Shown here in pieces: positions 21,830 to 34,400 of a stretch of 64,000 bases of DNA (the stretch's first letter is position 1; each line of letters begins with the position of its first letter). The DNA is from Solanum dulcamara. Taxonomy: Eukaryota; Streptophyta; Magnoliopsida; Solanales; Solanaceae. The notes beneath the pieces are model-generated. The model ran no database searches. It saw only the letters and a list, made by a program, of their open reading frames with translations, and was not told where the DNA came from. The position numbers were made by a program, and so were the translations under genes. The stretch is taken from positions 76,561,257-76,625,256 of the forward strand of contig NC_077238.1 in NCBI RefSeq assembly GCF_947179165.1, written 5' to 3'.

Positions 21830-22990
21830 TCTTACTCCTTTAAGGTGAAGAAATATGCTCCTCTTCCTCAACTAAATACGCCCACCTAGGAGCACTCATT
21901 TTCCCTTGTTTTTCCTTACAAACAATCAAATCGTTTGTAAAATTAGTTTGAGAGATGGATAAAATACCTTTCATCAAATTCTTATTATTCCTTGTGGAGA
22001 TTAGCTGCTGTTCGGATCTTTTCTCTCCGAGCAACTCCAAAGATGGGGAAGAAACATCATGATCTGATGTGTTTGATTGTGGCCACAGGTGGTTTGACCA
22101 TTGGGTTTGCTTTATTCAACATTGCGACCTGTGGCTTCTTGATTATTTTAGTAGTTTCAGGATTAGAATTATGTAGAGTTGGTAATTTAGTCTAACCTCC
22201 CTTATCATTGTTATTCAAAGCTATGTCATAAGCACCTATACCAGCAGATTCAAAAACTCGATCCAAATTTTCTCCACATTGCTGCACCTTATTTACTTGG
22301 CCTGGATCTTCAATCGTAGCTAAGCTAGAATCTTTCCTAAATAAAACACCAACATCAAGTATTTTAAGATTGAAAGCACAATTAGTCTCCAAATTAATCA
22401 AACGAATCATTAGTAACATCAGCCTTTGCACTCAAAATCAAATTCTGCGAGACTGTAGCCTAAGGTGCAATTTAGTGTAACTGTAGTATTAAGTGTATCA
22501 TCTCGAACACAAGTATAAACTACTCAATCTCCATTATTTTAACTGCTTCCACCATTGCTATTTCATTTTTATTTGAATCTGCAGCTCCAGTATTATCATT
22601 AGTACTTTGATCTATATTTGCTACTTTCCTCTTCTTATTTTAAATTTATCACAAATCAGCTTGAAATTTCTCCCCATTAAATTGTTCCTCCCTAACCACT
22701 CCAACATTTTTGTAATTGTTATCTTGATTCTTTTTCAAAGTCAATAGACAACTATTTTCTTCGTGATCTCGATGCTTATAATGGTTGCAATATAAAGATA
22801 AAATTATTATTAAAAAATTCTTGAAAAACCTCTTGAATCTTACCTATCTGCTGGTCTAAATACTCGAGACGCATCCTCTTAGGCAATTTGTCCATAAGAT
22901 CGAGTTCACATTCACCCTAGCAGTGCCAAACCTTATCTTGAGAATGAGTTCTCTCTCTTTCATAAAATACTCTTTTCCTATATTTAAATT
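21830..22990 (-). pseudogene. decayed LINE ORF1 (DUF4283/zinc-knuckle type)
   Basis: Minus-strand translation near 22900-22840 gives ELDLMDKLPKRMRLEYLD, then QQIGKIQE, a typical segment just before the knuckle of plant LINE ORF1 proteins. Near 22790-22640 it gives YCNHYKHRDHEENSC, then LTLKKNQDNNYKNVGVVREE. The knuckle is damaged: the second zinc-binding cysteine reads as tyrosine. Several frameshifts and stops separate the blocks, and no ORF2 follows. It is much older than the LINE at 1750-10894. Boundaries are approximate. Confidence 0.68.
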
Positions 22991-24718
22991 GGAAGTTCTG
23001 AACTTTTCAGTAACTACGATTAATTAGTTGATGAGTGATTTTAAATAATAAATGTAATTGATGAGTTAAAGTGTTAGTTTATTTAATATCGTATACCACC
23101 TTAGTTATTAAAATAAATTAGTGGGAGTTAACATTTATTTATTTAGTGGTTCATAATATTTGCCCTAATTATTTAAAAGAGGACTGCGGTAACTATGAGC
23201 GACAACTTCTGGCAAGTGAATTTCAATTAGGCTTCGATGATGTGCCTTCCTACATTAAGTTTTGATGCTTAATAAAAGTTGTAAGCCAATTTTATGACAA
23301 TTAGTTGGAAAGAAAGTTAAAAAAAAAGTGGCAATGTTAAGTCTTAAAGTTGCTGTGCAACGTTGATGGTTCTGGGGATTGTATTTCTGCAACTTGTTGA
23401 TTTTCGATGAATTGACGTATTAATTCTCAAATTGTCTTTCGGATTTTTCTTATAGTTTTTATATTTTGATTTAAGTTTTGATAAATTGGATATGAATCAA
23501 ATAATAGGTGTGGTATTTTATATAAACACCATTAAATTTATATTATTTGGAGAATTGAGACTTAACCTTAGACTTGAAATTTAGAAAATATAAGACTTGA
23601 TTATTAATTGGCATCAAGATTTGGAAACTTGATTATAGATTTGTGTGAGTTTTTGGATCTAAGCTAGACATATAGTAATATGAGTGTTGTTAGTTTCGAA
23701 ATCTTATTGTGATTATCTATTTGACTAGATTACATTGATTTGGAAGCGCACTGAAAGGGGAAGGCTCAAGTCTTAGAGTAATTGCTTGATTATTTGAGGC
23801 AAGTAAACTTCTAAACCTCAGTTTAAGCTTGTAGATGCTCGTATTTTCTTGTTATGTGTGTTGGGGAGCAATGAAAATTAGACTGTGTTATTAATTGTAT
23901 GATTGACCTTAAAAATAAAGATGAGGGGGTATAAAATGACAATCTAATGACGTGTATTGGTGTGAATGATGTGATGAGACTATTGACTTATATTTTGGAC
24001 ATGTGAAATGACTATATTGATATGATATGTGAAAATTATTGTTGATATCATGTTAATATGAACATGAATTGATTGCATTGGTGTTGATATACTGTTCTGA
24101 GAGTGGAAATGATATGAAACAAAGGGGTCGGTCCATATGCTCTGTGGCAGATATTGTAAAACAAAGGGGTCGGGACACACTCTTCGTGGCAGGATATGTA
24201 TATTTGAGGGGACGGACCACATGCTCCGTGGTAGGTTACATGGAAGAAATGTCCCCCATGTTTTTTGGACTGTGATTCAACAGATGCCTACCGATAGGAC
24301 AAACATGCACCATTTCATTGCATTGCATCACACCTTTTTGATATTTGTGAATTCATGTTTACCCCTTACTGCTCTGTATATGCTTAACTTGATTTGATAT
24401 GATTCACTTGATGAGACTATTGATGATTATTCGTGGACTGTATTATTATTATTGTACAAAGTGTAGAGTTGGGCTGGTTTTATGCAGGTTGTAGTTAAGG
24501 AGGTTCGGTTGGGATGACAGGAGTACTTGTAATCTATTGAGCTTTGCTTAGTTTTAGTTGTCCATTTGCTGAGTACCGTGTTGTTTGGTACTCACCCCTT
24601 GCTTTTACTCTTGTGTAGGTTGTGAGCCCACACCTGCTTGATCTCATAGTATTTCCTACCACATTCGATGCTATTATTTCGAGTGTTGAGGTAGTTGTTA
24701 CATCCATCTAGCGGATAC
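22991..24718. mobile_element. probable old LTR-type remnant, left part
   Basis: AT-rich, noncoding sequence with the feel of a Solanaceae LTR. It carries a three-unit array (24117-24245) and continues after a solo LTR insertion at 24719-26980. It may end near 27252 with a GTGTCATCATACCCGGATTCGG-like tail. I could not find its 5' end, so the family is unresolved. Confidence 0.4.
24117..24245. repeat. 42-bp degenerate tandem repeat, three units
   Basis: Units share AAAGGGGTCGG...CACATGCTC(C/T)GTGGCAGGTT. Overlapping short ORFs on both strands arise from it and are not genes. Confidence 0.8.
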
Positions 24719-26980
24719 TGTTATGTCGAAAAAAGACAGTTTAAAATTAATTTCAACTTTATAGAGAAAAAATCAATTTTAGAAAAGAAGAGTCGCCACT
24801 TAATTTTTTAAAGAAATTAAGAAAATTTAATTTAAAAGACCCTAACAGATTTAAGTCTTAAAAATTCAGAGAAAAAGGTATGAGGTTCTTATTTTCACTT
24901 TGAGAAGGTGTTAAGCATTCAAAGTGGCAGCTAACGCGTGGTTATCCGACGATTTGAAAAAATTATTTGACTAACTTTTGAAAATATTAATTTAAAAGGA
25001 AACAAAGAATTTAAAATTATTTTTTAGAAAAAATGATGAAACTTAAACATTGAAAATAATATATACATGTATATAAAAAAAAGTAAAAGTTTATCAAATG
25101 ACTAAGTAAAGGTAGAAAATCATTTAAAGAGTAAATTAACATGAATTGGTTTATCTTTAGGGGAATCTAATTAAGTTAAAACAAATTAAAATTAATAACT
25201 AAGCAAACATAAATATCATAAGTAAACAAATTATTACAACCCTAACCAATATAAATAAACAATAAATAACACATGAAAATATGGCCCGACACTTAGTTTC
25301 TTTATGGCTGGACTAAGCTGTTGAGCCATCTGTGTTTTGGAACTTAAGCTCAATTCCACTGTATATCACGGCTTTATATACACTGTATATCGAATTGTAT
25401 ATACAATGTATATAACATTATTTCTATATATCAAACTGTATATCACCTATTTGTTACTTGTATCTGCTGTATATCAATGTATATAATACTATATATACAC
25501 TGTATATTGATGTATACAATATTGTTTTCTTACATATTGGACTGTATATATACTATATATCAGTGTATACAACACTGTTTTCCACCTCTATTCTGTATAT
25601 ACAACACAATATCAATATTTAAATCGTGTATATTAGATTCTTTTTCATGTATCAACTTTTCAGTAATTTGAGCAAGATGATGAGAGACTAAAAATTCAGT
25701 AATATGCAAGGATGTAGTCCAAAGATAGACTAGAATCGATATCACATGCACCAAAATAAAATTACATAAGCATCTACTCATTTTAAGCTAAACCAAGGAA
25801 TATAATATGATATGTTAAGGTATCAAATTGATGGGCATCCTACATGTGACTAACAACATATATTATATGTAGACAAAGAAAAGGAAAGAAGAAATATATT
25901 CAAGCAACTAAAGAATACGGATTTGATATATACGTTATACTGGCTCAAATTTTAAAGAAAGAATTAAATCAATTAGGTCATGAGAGTTCTAATTAAATAA
26001 TCATTTTAAGCATATTTTTGTTATCTAAATCATGTTAAAAGAGGAAATTGAAAACATGAAAATCTATATTGTCAAAGAAAACTACTTGAAAAAATAATGA
26101 ATAAAACTAAGAGCTTTCATTAAATAATCCTAATACATGATAGCTAATTAATCCTAACACATGTTAACTATAAGAAATTTCTATCATTAATCTAATTATT
26201 GTTAATACATGCTAACAAAAAAAATAAGATTACGAATCAACTAAATATAAAACATGAAATAATAAAATAAAGTAAAGCTGAGAAAAGATTTTACCTCTTT
26301 CCGGACAATGAGACTGAAGACGACAAGAGCTTGATGGAACTCCAATCCACAAAAAGAAAAATTGAAAATTTAGACTCGAACCTTCATGGGTTCGATGTTA
26401 TAAGAACATTGTTCTTAGCTTAAATTTCGACTTCAATCTCCTATTTTCCTCGAAGAAAAATATAGATTGAAAGCTAGAAATTTTCACAACTTTTAGGCTG
26501 GGGACAAGAGTCCAAAATTCTAGCCAAGTTAAGAAAATTTCTAACTTTGGGGTGGCTGAAAAAAACTTCTCACTTCTTCCCTCTTCTTAATAAGAATATG
26601 AGCCTTTATATAGGCTCCAAAAACCTCAAATCCCTCAAGGATTTTCGATGTGGAGATTGGGGAATTTTATTTTTTTTAGAAAAAAACTAAAAATTTCAAA
26701 AATGCAAACTATAATTAAACTAACCTAACTAACATTCTATTTAGTTAAAAATAAAAGCTTTTTGAGATGATTTTCGAATAACTACATAAATAGTAATCAA
26801 AGATATAGTTATATAGAAATATGTATATTATACTAAAGTTTATAAAAAGATAAAAATAGTTAAGAATAACATGAAAATATCTTTGTTTTTATAAAAAGCC
26901 AATTATTTCAAAAATGTTCGAAATTCAAAGAAACTCGTTAGCTAATTTGCGTGGTGGAGGGTCAAAATTGGGTGTCAACA
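24719..26980 (-). mobile_element. solo LTR with GATAC target duplication
   Basis: A 2262-bp unit, TGTTATGTCG to GGGTGTCAACA on the plus strand, with an exact TSD GATAC at 24714-24718 and 26981-26985. In minus orientation it begins TGTTGACACCC and has a TATATAAAGG box (reverse of 26603-26614), which supports minus orientation. No coding region is present. An AT-rich zone at 25360-25600 contains many CTGTATATA-type repeats. Confidence 0.92.
25360..25600. repeat. interspersed CTGTATATA repeats
   Basis: A dozen or so copies of (C/A)TGTATAT(A/C)A(C/A) occur at irregular 15-30 base spacing within the solo LTR. They produce the low-complexity frames at 25477-25671 and 25560-25781. Confidence 0.7.
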
Positions 26981-26985
26981 GATAC

Positions 26986-27255
26986 CTCTTACTCTTTTAT
27001 TATGTTTTAGTCCTATTCTAGAGACAAAGACATTGTGATTATATTTCCTTTCGTACTTCGATAATGTATTAGTGGCTTGTACACGTGACAATCAATCTTG
27101 GGAATTTGAGTTTATTTTACGTGTTTTTGATTAATTTAAAGTTTGATTCATTTTATTTTCTTCCGCATTTACTTTCCGTTGGATTTTAAGTTGACTTATC
27201 TCGGTGGATTGAGATGAGTGTCATCATACCCGGATTCGGATTGTGAGAATAGCTC
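26986..27255. mobile_element. probable right part of the old LTR-type remnant
   Basis: Continuation of the sequence broken at 24718. It ends in a GGTGGATTGAGATGAGTG, then CATACCCGGATTCGGATTGTGAGA block, resembling a decayed LTR terminus (expected GTGACA). Family and start are unknown. Confidence 0.4.
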
Positions 27256-29317
27256 TTGACCTTCCAACTGTGGATGCCATCGACAACACGAATCTCTTGG
27301 CAAATAAATCTGGTGATAATCGAGGCAATAAAATTCACACCGCAGCTATTGTCCAAGGAAATACCCTATAAAGATGTTGCTCTCCATGGAAAGGCAAAGA
27401 GCTTACTGATTTTGATAGAACAACTACATAAATATTCAGATTGATCTATCCTTAGTAGAATATGTCTACAAGAAAGTAAACCAACTAAACAGTTTCCTAG
27501 GATGCCCAAGTGTTTAGGTAAAATTGCTCACAAACCCTTCACAACTACAAGAACATAACATTTTGATGATAAAGACTAACTCGCAAGGAATGTTTACCTC
27601 AAATCAATTCTATTTACTATGATTAACTAAAATAAAAATTATATATTAATTAATAATAATTATAAATTTCGAATATGTTTTTACGTATTAAGATTGACTA
27701 AAACTCAAGCGGTATGTTTGACTTGATACAACATGAATTTGTCAAATCTGCAAAGATATGGAAATTATAATAATATTAGAAAAATATGGATGCCTTGTTT
27801 TTTTGGAGAATCAATCATTTTCTTGTTTGTACTACCATCATGGATTTTGTAATTTCCCAAATCAACAAGTTAGGATGCCTTTTTCCAAAGTTTGTGTTGA
27901 AGATATACATGTGTCCTCTGTCCCTATTTCTATGTCGTATTTCTTAAAATTTGACCTAAAAGCATGTCATATATATTTTTAAAAATAATTTAGGCCCATC
28001 TTACACACGATTGCTGAAACGGAGCTAGTCGGGACTTCTTTCTCGAGCTATGCCATGATCAACCACTCGATAAAAGAGCTTTATAAGTGGCATTGTAATA
28101 AAAGTGATTGAAATTTGAACACCAAGTATTTCATTGCGAAGGATCAAATCATGAGACCAAATCTTCTTAAGTTTTTTATCTGTTACTCTTAATGAAATGA
28201 TTTACAACTACACAAATTTCTGTAACTTGTTTCAGATTATAATTTTTTTTTTATTTTTTTATTATTATTAAACTCAATCCAAACAACCACCACCGTATAA
28301 ATTGAGACGAGAAGTATATAACTATTATCATATGAAAATTATTAAAATAGATGATGTCCAAAAAGTGATGGGGAATTTTCTTTCCCCAAAAAATAAATAT
28401 ATACAAGTATAAGAAGAAGAAAAATGTGATGGTGGATGTGTATATATATTTTGCTGGTCAGAGACATTAATTAATTGGATCCCATACTTGATCTCTTATC
28501 AACCAGACTATCCTCCTCTTCCCATACTTTTTTCAGAAAAAAAAAAGACTTTCAATTGAAATACAGCTTACAAATTTGAATGCAATATTCTTTTGTGGAC
28601 TTTTAGCCATTTTATTTGAAAATGAAATGAAACTATATAATTAAGTACTACGGAGTATATATTTTTTTGGTTAGAAATAAGAAAACAATTGCTACGAATA
28701 AAATGCTAAATATAATAAGGAAATTAAATACATATCAAAAAATAATAATTGTTTACTAAAAAAAGCTCCAACATAATTGGGCATATATACTCTCTTTTTA
28801 CACCATACATCAATTGAATTATTATAAAAGTGTAATGAGAACCGTAATAAGAATATAAAATTGAATGCGTCAAGTTTAAATTTTGATTAATTGTAATTTA
28901 GATTTAAAAAAATTGTCACAAAGTAAATATTGTTAAAGTGTGTGATCAATTACTCATATAAACGTTTAATCTTATTGGCTAACAAGCTGATTGAGAAGTT
29001 ACGAGTAAAGTGTAGAGATAAATTTTATGATAGGAACCTTTTAGGTAAAAGTCTTACGAGTTTGATCTAAAACGAACAATAACATATTATGTTAAGATTA
29101 TCATTGAACTGATTTAGTCCAACAAATCAGTTAGAAAAGTACATTTTCATCTATTTAATTGTATCTTTAATCCGCCCTTCACATGTTTCGCTGCTACGTT
29201 ATGTTTAAGTGTATGACCAAGGACTCAACTAAAATTTTGAACTATAATATACAACATTTATTTATTTAATTGTCTTTTTAACATTATATATATAAAGTTT
29301 TTGTAAAAACGTAGAAT
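27256..29317. other. unassigned AT-rich stretch
   Basis: No gene is supported. Two short open frames (27256-27444 and 27758-27982, plus) have no recognisable domain, and 28010-28170 is GC-richer than its surroundings but matches nothing I can name. Long A and T runs are frequent. Confidence 0.4.
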
Positions 29318-29576
29318 TAAATTCGATTTTCTCTTCTATTTACTACGGTGACGAAGAATCAAATTATCACTATATTTATTCATTTTTTTACTTCTTCTTC
29401 CAAGTGCAGGATAACCCCAAGGGGTTGTAGGTTGTTTTCTACCAATTGGGGCTCTCCCTTCACCACCCCCGTGGAGATGGTCTGCAGGGTTCATAACTAC
29501 TCCTCTTATTACAGGACGCTTACCTAGCCAACGCTTAGATCCAGCTCTATTCAAACTTTTCTGGTTCACCCCACCA

Positions 29577-29580
<4 letters not shown>
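29318..29580 (-). pseudogene. rpl2: nuclear copy of the 3' end of plastid rpl2
   Basis: The minus strand encodes the C-terminal roughly 80 residues of chloroplast ribosomal protein L2. Blocks visible are [52 protein letters not shown] and [14 protein letters not shown], with the stop at about 29336. The AGAGAAAATCGAATT after the stop (to about 29318) is also plastid-like 3' flank. Relative to the plastid protein as I remember it, several residues differ, for example ADHLHGGG for VDHPHGGG. This fits neutral drift after transfer. The upstream side is cut abruptly at an (AT)n tract at 29580. Plastid L2 binds 23S rRNA at the peptidyl-transferase centre; this fragment is not a functional gene. Confidence 0.93.
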
Positions 29581-29641
<61 letters not shown>

Positions 29642-29685
29642 TGAGTAGCTAGTATATATATATATATATGGTGAGTAGCTAGTAT
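29580..29685. repeat. (AT)n microsatellite with a duplicated flank
   Basis: About 29 TA dinucleotides (29580-29638) are followed by two copies of GGTGAGTAGCTAGTATA separated by a shorter AT run. It sits at the broken edge of the rpl2 fragment and yields a spurious repetitive peptide on the minus strand. Confidence 0.95.
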
Positions 29686-30563
29686 ACGTCGACAACCAAA
29701 ATTCCACTTATATTCAACCAAAAAAATAATATGTTTCGAAAATAGGATTTTAAATGGCTTGTACAAAGAGACATTTCCCTTTATATACCATGTATTTTTA
29801 TATTTATTGCCAAGATAAGAGACCGAAAAGGCTATGTCATTATTTAAAATTTTAAATACAGTAATTATAAACTACTTATATATAAATGTGGAGAAAAGTC
29901 TTTAATAAATAAATGTGTTTTCTTAAAAAATAAAAAAAGAAACTAAAATAGACAAGACAGATACTCTTCTTTTGTTTAAATGTATGATGGACCCCTAGAT
30001 TTAAGCTACCATAAATTGGGTACTCATCTTTCAATATCTTGATAGTTGTGAGTGCAACAATATATTCCTCCGTTTAATTTTACTTATTATATTTAAATTT
30101 GACATATCCACTAAAAAAAAATTGACATAGCTAGTATTTTACTACACTATCCTTAATAATTAATGTTTAGTATAAAGTCTTAAAAAATAATTAAATAATA
30201 AGTAATAAATGCTAAGGATAAAACATGAAAAACAATAATTATTTTTGCTTAATATATGAAAAGTGATAAATAAAAGTAAAAATCTATTTTTGAAATAATG
30301 GACAAGCATAAGTATACAGAGACAAAGACAATATTAGTAGTTTACATTACTAAATTGATAGAATTGATTATATTTTTCTCATTTTGGTTCTACAATTAAA
30401 TTTTATTTTGAAAGTTCAATAAAAAAATTTAAAATTTTCTTAAGGAATAATTAATAAAATTACCTTTTTTATTTATAATTTTTTTAAGAGACATGTAGAA
30501 ACAAAAAAGTATATTCAAATTTCAAATTTATTGTTACTGGGAGTTTTTGATGCGCGTGTGTAA
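29686..30563. other. unassigned AT-rich stretch
   Basis: No coding region or clear repeat boundary. It contains long A/T runs only. Confidence 0.4.
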
Positions 30564-30715
30564 GAGTTTGTTTGATTTAGCTTATCTAAAACAACTTATA
30601 AGCTAAGTCAAATATACCCAATTATTTTTTGGGGTTTATTTTAAGTACAAAATAATTTTTTAAATTGGCTTTTTTTGAAATCAGCTTATACTTATAAGTC
30701 AATCCAAACGGGCTC
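30564..30715. mobile_element. short Tourist-like MITE, degenerate
   Basis: About 152 bp. The right end, AATCCAAACGGGCTC, is the inverse of the GAGCCCGTTTGGAT terminus of the MITE at 37398-37769. The left end, GAGTTTGTTTGATT, is a diverged version. Both ends continue as inverted AGCTTAT/ATAAG sequence. Flanks are TAA and TAG, a decayed 3-bp duplication. Confidence 0.68.
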
Positions 30716-31209
30716 TAGATAAGGGGATATATTCATAGATCATTATTTCCTAACATGCTTCCCTAAAAATTACCTTTGTTATGAAATTGTTTGGACTTTG
30801 AGGGGGAGATGATTTTGATAATATAATTGTAAGATTGTCACTCTAATTATACGTCACTAGCTTACGTTAGAGTTGATTGTTTATATTAACTAGGTCTTTT
30901 TTTCAAATTTTATATCCTCCAATTTTGGTTGTACTCAAATAAATATTTAAATTTATATAAAATTGAACAAATAGTCACATGCTTCCTACGTGGTGTTATA
31001 CATGAAATTTTACATCCTAAATGGCGTCTTACATGTATTATGTCACGTAAGATGCATGTGTACTTGTTTAATTTTATACAAATTTAAATGTCTACTTGTT
31101 CACAATCAAAATTGAAGGGCATAAATTCAAATTGACGTCAAGTTAAAAGGTATATTTATGTATTATGCTTATATTTTATGCATTATATTATGGATTTTAA
31201 ATTATTTAT
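30716..31209. other. unassigned AT-rich spacer
   Basis: No gene or element recognised between the MITE and the copia element. Confidence 0.4.
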
Positions 31210-31462
31210 TGATAACTCCATTAATAGAGCTTTGTATAAAGACATAACAGAGAGAAGAATCAGACAAGGGAGAAGAAGAAGAGGAGGAGTTACATTGCTC
31301 ACTATATCACTAATTTCAACTTGGCTTACATGTGTATAAGTGTGATGTATTTATAGAGCACTTATAGTTAGTTTCTAATCTCAACTAACTATAACAAACT
31401 TATAACAAACTTCAACAAACTTATTTAACTATGGTAGCTTGTTAACTTCTCTATGGTTAACA
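31210..31462 (-). repeat. 3' LTR of the copia element
   Basis: 253 bp, TGATAACTCC to GGTTAACA on the plus strand. Includes an extra ACTTATAACAA segment absent from the other LTR. Confidence 0.96.
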
Positions 31463-31474
31463 CTCCCCCTCAAG
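31463..31474 (-). promoter_or_regulatory. copia polypurine tract
   Basis: The minus strand reads CTTGAGGGGGAG immediately before the 3' LTR, the expected plus-strand DNA primer. Confidence 0.9.
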
Positions 31475-31475
31475 C

Positions 31476-34400
31476 TCATGGTTTGAACAAGTTCATAACT
31501 CCAAGCTCATTCAACAGCAAATGATGTTGAGCCTTACCAAGACTCTTTGATAGCAAGTCAGCTAATTGATCCTTGTTGTGTGTGAATTCTATTTTCAGTA
31601 TTCCTTGATTGATTTTCTCTCTTACAAAGTGACAATCAATGTCTATGTATTTAGTCCTGTCATGAAAGATGGGATTAGCCGCAATCTGAATTGCTGCTTT
31701 ACTGTCACACACCATGGTTATAGGAAGCTCAGTGTGTACACCAAGCTCTTCAAACAACCCTACTAGCCATGTAACTTTAGCTGCACAATTGGCCATACTT
31801 CTGAACTCAACTTCAGCTGAGCTTCTGGACACAGTATCTTGCTTCTTTGACTTCCAGGATATCAAGGCTCCACCAAACTTAACTAAGTAGTCAGTTACAG
31901 ATCTTCTTGTCTCCACGCAACCACCCCAATCTGAGTTACAGTAGGCAAGAAGCTTGTTAGTATCTTCTGGTGGCATCAATAATCCAAGTCCAGGAGCTTT
32001 TTTTATGTATCTAACTACTCTCAATGCTATTTTTATGTGAGACTCTTTAGGACAGTGCATGTATTGACTTAGGACCTGAACTGAGAAAGCTAAATCAGGC
32101 CTAGTCATGGTCAAGTATAGAAGTCTTCCTACTAGTCTTTGATATCTGCTAGGATCCTACAGCTTGTGATCTTCATGTCCCTCATTACTTTTAATACACT
32201 TATCATATTGCACAAATGTCAACTTCTGATTCTGTTCTAGTGGAGTTCCTACAGGTTTAGCTCCCTCTAGACCATATTCAGTGATCAATTCAAGAGCATA
32301 CTTCCTTTAAGACATGTGAATCCATTTGCTTGATCTAACACATTCAATACCTAGGAAGAATTTGAGCTCTCCCAAATCCTTTATCTTGAATTATTTTTGT
32401 AATTTTTTCCTTGTGTCACTGATGATAGATTGATTACTATCAGTGATCAAAAGATCGTGTACATAGACCAACACAATGAGTATATCATCCTCATCATGTC
32501 TAGTAAAGAGTGAGTAGTCATAATGACTTTGATGGAATTCCAATTGAATCAAGGATTGTGTTAACTTAAAGTTCTACTACCTTGGTGCTTTTTTGAGAAC
32601 ATATAGAGACTTGTGAAGTTTGCAGACTTTAGAACTCTCCCCCTGTCTAACAAATCCAGAAGGAATGGTCATGTACACATCTTCTAATAAATCACCATTG
32701 AGGAAAGCATTGTGGACATCCATCTGATGTATAACCCAACCCTTTGATGCAGCAAGAGAAACTATAGACCTCACAGTTACCATCTTAGCCACAGGACTAA
32801 AAGTCTCACCATAATCTAGGCCCTCCTGTTGATTATATCCCTTAGCTACTAATCTGGTCTTGTACCTCTCCACTTCCCATGTAGACTTATATTTGACTTT
32901 GTAGATCCATCTGCAGCTAATAGGATTCTTACCAAGTGGAAGATCTACCAGACTCCAAGTCTTGTTGTCCACCAAGGCATCTATTTCCAGCTGTATTTCT
33001 TGGATTCGCTGAGGGTCAAGAGCAGCTTCTTTATAAGAAGAAGGCTCTAAGATAGTTGAATATGCCTTGATAAAAGAGCTATAAGAAGGAGAAAGATGAT
33101 TGTAAGTAATATAGTCAGACATTGAAAATAAACAAGAGTGGCTTTTGGGCTGACTGACAAAGTTTTGAAGCCAGAGAGATAGTTTGATTAGTCTAGAAAA
33201 CCTCCTGGAAAGAATAGAAGTAAAAAATGTTAGAGGCTGAGAGTATATAGGAACTTCTGCATGGGAGAGGGAATAGAAGATGACATATTAGGAGAATTAG
33301 AAGAAGGTGAAGTAGAATTTACTTTAGGTGCATGTGGACTGGATGGAGGATTAAGAAAACTTGAGGTAGGTGAATCAATATCAGGTGGCACTAAAGTTAA
33401 GACTGGAAATATGGGATTGGATGAGGTTTAGAAATTGCTGAAAGAAAGCAAGTCCTCTTTAAACACAACATGCCTGTTTACAAACAAGGATTTAGAATGC
33501 AAATCATTTAGAAGGTACCCTTTTTGAGATAGAGTAGCCCATGAGAACAACAGGTATGGCTCTAGGAGAGAACTTATCTTTGATAGTTAGACAAGTGGCA
33601 TAACACAGGAAACCAAAGGTTTTGATATGAGAGAAGGAGGAAGGATGTTGATACACTAACTCAAAAGGAGACTTATAGGACAGGAGTTTAGAGGGAAGTC
33701 TATTAAGAATATAGACAACAGTGGTAACACATTTTCCCCAAAACTTTAAAGGAACAGATGCCTGGAACCTTAACGCCATTGCCATGTCTAATATAGTTTT
33801 GTGTTTCCTTTCCACCACACTTTTTTGCTGAGGTGTATAGACACATGTGCTTTGATGACATATACCAAGACTTGAAAATATGGATTGAAAAGTTGTGCTA
33901 AAAAATTCAGTCCCATTATCAGTTCTAAACACTTTGACACATGTAGAAAATAGGTTGTGAACTTGAGCAAAGAAATGTCTCAGCACAACTATTGTATCAG
34001 ACTTAGATGTGACAAGAAATAACCAAGTGAATCTGGAGTAATCATCTACTAGTAACAAAGTACTTCATTTCATTATGAGTAGGCACCCTATATGGACCCC
34101 AAACATCACAATACACTAAGTCAAACAGTGCTTTTAAAGTATGAGTGCTTACAGAAAATGGAATTTTTATTTGTTTAGCTAATGGACACACAGTACATGT
34201 AGAATGATCTGATATATCTAAATTAGTAAGATTAAAGGGCCTCCTTATTACATCAATGTGAGCATGTCCTAACCTTCTATGCCACAGTGCAATAGAATCA
34301 GAACTACCATATACAGGAACACTAGTAGAGGATGTTTGAGCAGTACTAAATGAGCTTTGAGTAGGAATTGAATAGTTGAAACCTTTCTTAAGGATGTAGA

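Noticed and set aside
25477..25781. ORFs of 64 and 73 residues on opposite strands
   Set aside because: They derive from CTGTATATA repeats within a solo LTR.
29578..29766. Repetitive 62-residue peptide on the minus strand
   Set aside because: A translation of the (AT)n microsatellite.
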